A stretch of 8,929 nucleotides of DNA, from assembly GCA_017694255.1 (NCBI GenBank), contig JADINC010000059.1:1-8929 (forward strand), read 5' to 3'. Numbering within the stretch: position 1 is the first letter of the stretch; every line of letters begins with the position of its first letter. Shown here piece by piece: positions 4,800 to 8,929 of the stretch. This DNA comes from Candidatus Enterousia avistercoris (GTDB lineage: Bacteria; Pseudomonadota; Alphaproteobacteria; Rs-D84). The position numbers and the translations under genes were made by a program. The notes beneath the pieces were generated by a model, which did no database searches, was not told the DNA's origin, and saw only the letters and a list, made by a program, of their open reading frames with translations.

Positions 4800-4922
4800 T
4801 TAAAATAACTTGAACTTGTAATTCGTGCCAGCACGAACTGTGACGTCCGCGGATGAAAACCCAGCACCCGCATTAACAGACCAATCATCTGTTAAACCAA
4901 TTGCGAACCCGACCGCCCCCAG
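4800..4922 (-). pseudogene. Remnant of an outer-membrane beta-barrel C-terminus (YadA-anchor/porin-like)
   Basis: On the minus strand, forty codons up to the stop at 4800-4802 read G-F-A-I-G-L-T-D-D-W-S-V-N-A-G-A-G-F-S, then A-D-V-T-V-R-A-G-T-N-Y-K-F-K-L-F. This is two amphipathic beta strands ending in the C-terminal Phe typical of barrel proteins, with the strand-turn pattern of trimeric-autotransporter (YadA) anchors. The frame is cut by TAG at 4923-4925. Dropping one G from the five-G run just inside (minus-strand G-C-T-G-G-G-G-G) would join it to D-V-V-P-G-L-A-G-A-V-G-F, so a frameshift in a homopolymer is likely; further upstream that frame also stops. No start codon or RBS is seen. The intact relative is presumably elsewhere in the genome. 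Confidence 0.55.
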
Positions 4923-4988
4923 CTAAACCAGGAACCACATCCCTTTACCATAAATTGGTGATTATTAATTATATAAACGAAAGCAAAA

Positions 4989-5396
4989 TTATACATTTTT
5001 TAATGTATCGCGCGCCGCTGTTAACAAACTGATTACCAAATCCAATTGCTGGACATCTGGCTGGCGGACATCATTATGACGCACAGACGCCACCCCAGCC
5101 CCAGTCGTCGCGCCTTCATTGTTCATTGCGCCAACAAAATCTTCGGCCGATGCAGGAAAATTACCATCACGTAATAACTTTTTAACGCCCGCAATGGTCA
5201 AACCATGTTTATACAGTAAATCACGAATTACAATTAATCTGTCAACTGTATCAGTGCGATAATAACGCCGACCGCCCGCACCCGTTGTCGGACGGATAAT
5301 TACCGGGAATTGTTTTTCCCAATAACGCAGGGTATGTGCTGGCACAGACAGACGTTTTGATACCTCGTTTATTGACGCAAAATATTCACTATCCAT
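4989..5396 (-). CDS. MerR-family transcriptional regulator
   Basis: 135 residues. The N-terminal winged helix-turn-helix is complete: I-N-E-V-S-K-R-L-S-V-P-A-H-T-L-R-Y-W-E (9-27), the wing with G-G-R-R-Y-Y-R (41-47), then D-R-L-I-V-I-R-D-L-L and H-G-L-T-I-A-G-V-K-K-L-L (52-75), the segment that leads to the dimerisation helix. The middle is a low-complexity, Gly/Ala/Asn-rich linker (about 85-115), and the end is a short helix (D-L-V-I-S-L-L-T-A-A). There is no cysteine-based metal site or drug-binding domain, so the ligand, if any, is unknown. Such short MerR proteins often follow ihfA in alphaproteobacteria; here the gene starts 20 bp after gyrA and is presumably cotranscribed. GGGGGTG five bases before the ATG serves as RBS. 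No clear terminator follows. Confidence 0.92.
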   Translation of the reverse strand: MDSEYFASINEVSKRLSVPAHTLRYWEKQFPVIIRPTTGAGGRRYYRTDTVDRLIVIRDLLYKHGLTIAGVKKLLRDGNFPASAEDFVGAMNNEGATTGAGVASVRHNDVRQPDVQQLDLVISLLTAARDTLKNV

Positions 5397-5416
5397 GACA
5401 ACACCCCCATTTGTTT

Positions 5417-8161
5417 TTACTGTGCGGATTGTTCTGCAACCTCGGATTCAACTTCGGATTCTTCGCCTTCGTCGCTAAGTATCGATATCGCAGACACAAC
5501 ACGTTCATTTTCAGCCGTACGGAACAATGTCACGCCCGCAGTACTGCGCCCTGCAATACGGACATCACGCACAGGCGTACGAATTATCTTGCCCCCATCG
5601 GTTACCATAATAATATCATTATCATCAGCAACCGGGAAAGAACCCGCCACCGCCGTATTTTTACCGCCCAGTTTAATGTTCGTAAACCCGCCACCACCAC
5701 GGTGCGTCGTACGGTATTCATACGAACTGGTGCGTTTACCAAATCCGTTTTCTGACACCGTCAAAATAAACTGTTCGTTGGCGGCCATACGTGCCATTTG
5801 TTCATCGGTTAATGTTAATGTTGTTGCTTCTTCTTCGCCATCGGATTCTTCTTCTATCCCCGTGGCGGCACGACGTGCAGCACGCGATTGTTTAATATAT
5901 GCGGCGCGTACAGCGGCATCAGATTCACCGTGGTTCAGCATTGCCATGCCAATGATTTTATCATCCGCACCCAATGTCATTCCGCGCACACCCGTTGAAT
6001 TACGTCCTGCAAACACGCGGATTTCCGATACAGGGAATCGTATGCAACGACCGCGATATGTTGCCAAGAATACATCTTGGTCGCTGGTACACGGCAGCAC
6101 AGAAATCAAACTGTCCCCGTCGTCCAATTTCATCGCAATCTTGCCATTTGCACGAATTGAATCAAAATCAGATGTGCGATTGCGACGCACCGTACCAGAC
6201 GCCGTTGCAAACATTAAATAATGTTCTTTGCCAGATTGGCGCGCGTTGGCCACGTCTTCTTCGGGTACAGGCAATATTGCCGTAATTGTTTCGCCGTTTT
6301 CCAATGGCAGCAGATTCACCAGTGGACGCCCCTTGGCCGCGGCGGCCGCTTCGGGTAATTTATAGGTCTTTAATTTATAGCACAGACCACGCGAACTGAA
6401 AAACAGCAGTGGCGTATGAGTGTTTGCCACGAATACCTGGACCACGTAATCGTCGTCTTTGGTTGCCATGGCATTACGGCCCTTGCCCCCGCGTTTTTGT
6501 GCACGGTATGTATCCAGCGCAACACGCTTGATGTATCCAGTATTAGATACCGTGATAACCATATCTTCGCGGGCAATCAAATCTTCGATATCAATATCTA
6601 TTTCTGCATCAGAAATTTCGGTGCGACGATCGCTGGCCCAATTGTCGCGGACCATTGTTGTTTCATCGCGAATAATTTGAATTATGCGTGCATGACTGCC
6701 TAAAATATCCAGCAAGTCTTTGATTTGCGCGCCCAATTCAACCAAATCCGCATGCAATTTTTCACGTTCCAACCCGGTCAAGCGATGCAATTGTAATTCC
6801 AAAATTGCACGGGCCTGGTCTTCGGACATATAGAACATGCCGTCTTTGTATTCTGTGTTTGGATCATCTATTAACTGGATATAATTTTCTATATCCGATG
6901 CACGCCAACCACGCGCGACCAACGCCGCACGGGCCGCATCTGGTGATTCACTGGACTTAATCAATTCAATTACTTCATCCAGATTACCAACCGCCACCGA
7001 CAGCCCCAGCAACGTATGCGCACGATTACGCGCACGATTCAAGTCAAAAATTGTGCGACGACGAATAACCTCGCACCGGAAATCTATGAACGCGTCCAAC
7101 ACACCACGAATGTTAAACAGCATCGGACGGCCACGATTCAGCGCCATCATGTTGACCGGAAAATTCGTCTGCATTTCTGTGTACTGGAATAAATGATTCA
7201 GTACAACATCTGGAATCGCATCACGCTTTAATTCAATAACGATACGCAGACCTTCCTTGGACGATTCATCGCGAATTTCAGATATTCCCTCTATCCGTTT
7301 TTCTTTGCTTAATTCAGCAATTTTTATAATCAGTTGCGATTTATTTACCTGGTACGGAATTTCGTCCACAACAATCGCTGGATGATCGTGGAACGTTTCC
7401 ATGTGCGTTTTGGCCCGAACAATAATAGAACCACGCCCGGTGGTATGCGCCTTGTACGCGCCGGCACGCCCCATGATAACCGCACCGGTTGGGAAATCAG
7501 GTCCCGGAATAATGCCAAACAATTCATCATCTGTCAGGTTTGGATTATCTAAGATTGCCAAAATTCCATTACAAATTTCACCCAGATTATATGTTGGGAC
7601 ATTTGTTGCCATACCAACCGCAATCCCAGAACCACCGTTCACCAAGAAATTAGGAAACTTGGTCGGCAAAACAACTGGTTCTTGTAATGTACCGTCAAAG
7701 TTCGGTTGCCAATCAACCGTATCCTTGTCCAGGTCATCCATCATAGATGCGCCCAGTTTGGAAAGTCTGGCTTCGGTATAACGCATGGCCGCGGCCTTGT
7801 CCCCGTCGCGCGAACCGAAATTACCCTGGCCCTGGACCAGCATTTCGCCCATCGAAAAATCTTGGCCCATGCGGACCATGGCTTCGTATATAGAACTGTC
7901 GCCGTGTGGATGGTATTTACCCATAACATCACCCACAATACGTGCGGATTTTACCGTCGGCTTGGTCGCAGGTGCAACATCATTCATCACATACAATATG
8001 CGACGATGTACAGGCTTGCACCCGTCACGAACGTCTGGCAAAGCACGATCGACAATGACCGACATTGCATAGTCCAAAAAGCTGGTACGCATTTCATGTT
8101 CCAGCGATGATTGCGGTATGCGAATATCGCTGACTTCGTTAATATTATTTGTTTCAGACAT
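5417..8161 (-). CDS. gyrA: DNA gyrase subunit A
   Basis: 914 residues, full length. With GyrB it forms the A2B2 gyrase that introduces negative supercoils by ATP-driven double-strand passage. N-terminal winged-helix/tower domain: R-A-L-P-D-V-R-D-G-C-K-P-V-H-R-R (39-54), the quinolone region H-P-H-G-D-S-S-I-Y-E (84-93) and the catalytic A-A-M-R-Y-T-E with Tyr128. The GyrA box Q-K-R-G-G-K-G is at 555-561, which distinguishes it from ParC. Beta-pinwheel C-terminal domain follows, with an acidic, Arg/Ala-rich insert at roughly 740-795 and an acidic tail (E-E-S-E-V-E-S-E). Ser89 (Ser83 in E. coli) and Glu93 (Asp87) are the quinolone-sensitive type found in many wild strains. I start at ATG 8161, preceded by AAGGG; the frame extends to 8212, but the predicted promoter lies at 8193-8222, so that start would not be transcribed. 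The MerR gene follows in the same operon. Confidence 0.98.
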   Translation of the reverse strand: MSETNNINEVSDIRIPQSSLEHEMRTSFLDYAMSVIVDRALPDVRDGCKPVHRRILYVMNDVAPATKPTVKSARIVGDVMGKYHPHGDSSIYEAMVRMGQDFSMGEMLVQGQGNFGSRDGDKAAAMRYTEARLSKLGASMMDDLDKDTVDWQPNFDGTLQEPVVLPTKFPNFLVNGGSGIAVGMATNVPTYNLGEICNGILAILDNPNLTDDELFGIIPGPDFPTGAVIMGRAGAYKAHTTGRGSIIVRAKTHMETFHDHPAIVVDEIPYQVNKSQLIIKIAELSKEKRIEGISEIRDESSKEGLRIVIELKRDAIPDVVLNHLFQYTEMQTNFPVNMMALNRGRPMLFNIRGVLDAFIDFRCEVIRRRTIFDLNRARNRAHTLLGLSVAVGNLDEVIELIKSSESPDAARAALVARGWRASDIENYIQLIDDPNTEYKDGMFYMSEDQARAILELQLHRLTGLEREKLHADLVELGAQIKDLLDILGSHARIIQIIRDETTMVRDNWASDRRTEISDAEIDIDIEDLIAREDMVITVSNTGYIKRVALDTYRAQKRGGKGRNAMATKDDDYVVQVFVANTHTPLLFFSSRGLCYKLKTYKLPEAAAAAKGRPLVNLLPLENGETITAILPVPEEDVANARQSGKEHYLMFATASGTVRRNRTSDFDSIRANGKIAMKLDDGDSLISVLPCTSDQDVFLATYRGRCIRFPVSEIRVFAGRNSTGVRGMTLGADDKIIGMAMLNHGESDAAVRAAYIKQSRAARRAATGIEEESDGEEEATTLTLTDEQMARMAANEQFILTVSENGFGKRTSSYEYRTTHRGGGGFTNIKLGGKNTAVAGSFPVADDNDIIMVTDGGKIIRTPVRDVRIAGRSTAGVTLFRTAENERVVSAISILSDEGEESEVESEVAEQSAQ

Positions 8162-8192
8162 ACTCAAATTTCCCTTGCTTTCTAACAATTGC

Positions 8193-8222
8193 AGAATAGC
8201 AAATTTTTGCACTTTTGGTCAA
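8193..8222 (-). promoter_or_regulatory. gyrA promoter
   Basis: On the minus strand TTGACC (8217-8222), an 18-bp spacer and TATTCT (8193-8198) preceded by TGC, an extended -10. The start near 8186 gives a leader of about 25 nt containing AAGGGAA. It fixes the gyrA start at 8161. Confidence 0.55.
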
Positions 8223-8244
8223 GATATAAACCCTAAAAAACACA

Positions 8245-8272
8245 TTGACAAAATAAACATTTGTGAAATAAT
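8245..8272 (+). promoter_or_regulatory. Promoter divergent from gyrA, giving a near-leaderless mRNA
   Basis: A perfect TTGACA (8245-8250), a 16-bp spacer and AATAAT (8267-8272, five of six). The start near 8279 is two or three bases before the ATG at 8282, and no RBS precedes that ATG. The two divergent promoters lie within about 80 bp, so their use may be coupled through supercoiling. Confidence 0.5.
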
Positions 8273-8281
8273 AATTACACT

Positions 8282-8470
8282 ATGACAAAATTTACAGATA
8301 TTTTATCAGATACCAAAGATGCCGCGAACAATATCCAGGAAACATGCAACTACAGAAACGTACTGATGCGGATTTCATTATGTTTGACGCGGTGGAATTT
8401 GGGGCAGATGACGCACCTGGTAAAAATCAAAGATAAATTGATTAACAATTTGCGACAATTATCGCGATAA
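8282..8470 (+). CDS. Hypothetical small protein
   Basis: 62 residues starting directly after a good promoter. The N-terminus is polar (T-K-F-T-D-I-L-S-D-T-K-D-A-A-N-N), and the rest is amphipathic and basic (L-V-K-I-K-D-K-L-I-N-N-L-R-Q-L-S-R), compatible with one or two helices. There is no transmembrane segment and no family I recognise. A second frame inside it (8344-8436, thirty codons) is also open, so coding in this frame is not certain. Translation would depend on leaderless initiation. The 31-aa membrane peptide starts 14 bp after the stop, and rpmH follows. Confidence 0.45.
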   Translation: MTKFTDILSDTKDAANNIQETCNYRNVLMRISLCLTRWNLGQMTHLVKIKDKLINNLRQLSR

Positions 8471-8484
8471 AGATGGGGGCAAAA

Positions 8485-8580
8485 ATGTTTTTACCATTAT
8501 GGCGTTTGTTTGTTGCACTGTTTACATATTATTTGTTTTTAGAGGCACTGAAAAAATTTGGTTTGGTAAAATCTAAATAA
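8485..8580 (+). CDS. 31-residue single-pass membrane peptide, unknown
   Basis: M-F-L-P-L-W-R-L-F-V-A-L-F-T-Y-Y-L-F-L-E-A-L then K-K-F-G-L-V-K-S-K. One hydrophobic helix of about 20 residues is followed by a basic tail, giving a small membrane protein with the C-terminus probably cytoplasmic. The start could also be the in-frame ATG at 8473, adding M-G-A-K; I prefer 8485 because GGGGGC (8475-8480) lies about five bases before it. It sits 14 bp after the preceding ORF and 56 bp before rpmH, and may share a transcript with either. No family recognised. Confidence 0.5.
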   Translation: MFLPLWRLFVALFTYYLFLEALKKFGLVKSK

Positions 8581-8585
8581 AAAGG

Positions 8586-8614
8586 TTGCGTTTTCGAAAA
8601 ACGTGTGATTAAAT
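8586..8614 (+). promoter_or_regulatory. Possible rpmH promoter
   Basis: TTGCGT (8586-8591), a 17-bp spacer and TTAAAT (8609-8614) with TGA directly before it (extended -10). The match is moderate. It begins five bases after the stop of the membrane peptide and leaves a leader with AAGGA at 8625-8629. Confidence 0.4.
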
Positions 8615-8636
8615 ATATCGGCAAAAGGATTTAATT

Positions 8637-8789
8637 ATGGCAACAAAAAGAACATATCAACCGTCAAAAACACGTCGCGTGCGTACGCACGGATTTCGTG
8701 AAAAGATGGCAACAAAATCTGGACGTGCGGTTTTGAACCGTCGTCGTGCGGTTGGCCGCAAAAGACTGGCGGTCAGCGCAGTGAATTAA
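8637..8789 (+). CDS. rpmH: 50S ribosomal protein L34
   Basis: 50 residues: M-A-T-K-R-T-Y-Q-P-S at the start, R-R-V-R-T-H-G-F-R-E-K-M in the middle, G-R-A-V-L-N-R-R-R-A-V-G-R-K-R-L near the end. It carries all the hallmarks of L34, a small basic protein of the large ribosomal subunit. It is slightly longer than the usual 44-46 residues through a C-terminal A-V-S-A-V-N extension. AAGGA seven bases before the ATG fixes the start. In most bacteria rnpA follows directly; here an intrinsic terminator and hairpin-rich DNA follow instead, and no rnpA start is seen in the remaining 140 bp. L34 expression is thus probably uncoupled from RNase P protein in this genome, unless weak read-through occurs. 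Confidence 0.98.
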   Translation: MATKRTYQPSKTRRVRTHGFREKMATKSGRAVLNRRRAVGRKRLAVSAVN

Positions 8790-8815
8790 AAAGCGCCCAA
8801 CAGGGCGTTTTTTTT
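8790..8815 (+). terminator. Intrinsic terminator of rpmH
   Basis: CGCCC (8794-8798), loop AACA, GGGCG (8803-8807), extended by G-T and A-T pairs, then eight T's to 8815. It begins right after the stop codon. Confidence 0.9.
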
Positions 8816-8852
8816 CAAAGCGCAAATTTCAAAATGCAAAGTGCAAATGTGG

Positions 8853-8929
8853 TGTCGCGATGCGACAGCATTATTTACCTGGACCCCGTGGTCTGCATCC
8901 ACCCGCGCGACACGTCGCGCGGGGCCCGG
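8853..8929. repeat. REP-like hairpin-rich intergenic element, cut by the window edge
   Basis: TGTCGC/GCGACA (8853-8858/8862-8867) forms one hairpin. CCCGCGCGAC/GTCGCGCGGG (8902-8911/8914-8923) is a ten-base inverted repeat around AC. CCTGGACCCCG (8879-8889) and CGGGGCCCGG (8920-8929) can pair imperfectly around the second hairpin. The GC content rises sharply from the AT-rich sequence just before it. The layout resembles the repeated extragenic palindromes of the 'CTGGACCCCG' style known from many proteobacteria. More of it may lie beyond the edge. Confidence 0.5.

Noticed and set aside
5589..6221. 210-codon ORF antisense to gyrA
   Set aside because: A shadow of gyrA codon bias; no RBS or recognisable motif. 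Other long antisense frames in 6416-8110 are rejected for the same reason.
8162..8212. 17-residue N-terminal extension of GyrA
   Set aside because: It overlaps the predicted promoter and start site; AAGGG is positioned for ATG 8161, and GyrA homologues begin near there.
8344..8436. Thirty-codon ORF in another frame inside 8282-8470
   Set aside because: The peptide (F-I-M-F-D-A-V-E-F-G-A-D-D-A) looks protein-like, but no RBS or promoter serves it, and a frameshift fusion with the first frame cannot be shown from one sequence.

Overview
The window reads as a chromosomal segment of a moderately AT-rich alphaproteobacterium. The main reason is GyrA: a full-length subunit with the acidic, Arg/Ala-rich insert in its C-terminal domain that I associate with alphaproteobacterial gyrases. 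A MerR-type regulator of common alphaproteobacterial type, tRNA-Glu(CTC) with encoded CCA, and rpmH complete the recognisable core. I cannot name a genus; the AT-rich composition and many small orphan genes would fit a host-associated lineage, but that is inference.

Layout. 1-1173 (+): the 3' part of a small protein of exported-lipoprotein style, then an outer-membrane beta-barrel gene, probably one operon. 1185-1208: a shared hairpin. 1219-1848 (-): an HUH-type Rep-like protein, preceded by about 150 bp of short direct and inverted repeats and a doubtful small GTG-start gene (1976-2236). 2338-2975 (+): the most unusual part. A good sigma70-type promoter leads into a 101-bp structured repeat that ends at an intrinsic terminator. 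A second promoter follows, placed so that it would start the mRNA at or next to the ATG of an 81-aa GIY-YIG nuclease gene. A 93%-identical second copy of the repeat lies in the 3' UTR of that gene, followed by another terminator. 2975-3092 is a GC-rich patch without a credible gene.

3093-3176 (-) is a 27-codon gene with its own RBS and promoter, divergent from a strong promoter whose -35 overlaps a perfect 12-bp palindrome. That promoter drives a 199-aa membrane-anchored coiled-coil protein. tRNA-Glu follows, then a 191-aa divergent paralogue of the same protein, each gene with its own terminator. At 4800-4922 (-) lies a 40-residue remnant of an outer-membrane beta-barrel C-terminus.

4989-8161 (-): gyrA followed 20 bp later by a MerR-family regulator, transcribed from a promoter at 8193-8222. 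8245-8815 (+): divergent from gyrA, a small charged ORF, a 31-aa single-TM peptide, then rpmH with its own terminator and no rnpA directly behind it. The last 80 bp are hairpin-rich, GC-rich REP-like sequence.

How it works together: the core genes are ordinary DNA-topology, translation and tRNA functions. The accessory material falls into three groups: a possible HUH replicon remnant, a GIY-YIG/structured-RNA-repeat cassette, and a tandem pair of unknown membrane coiled-coil proteins around a tRNA.
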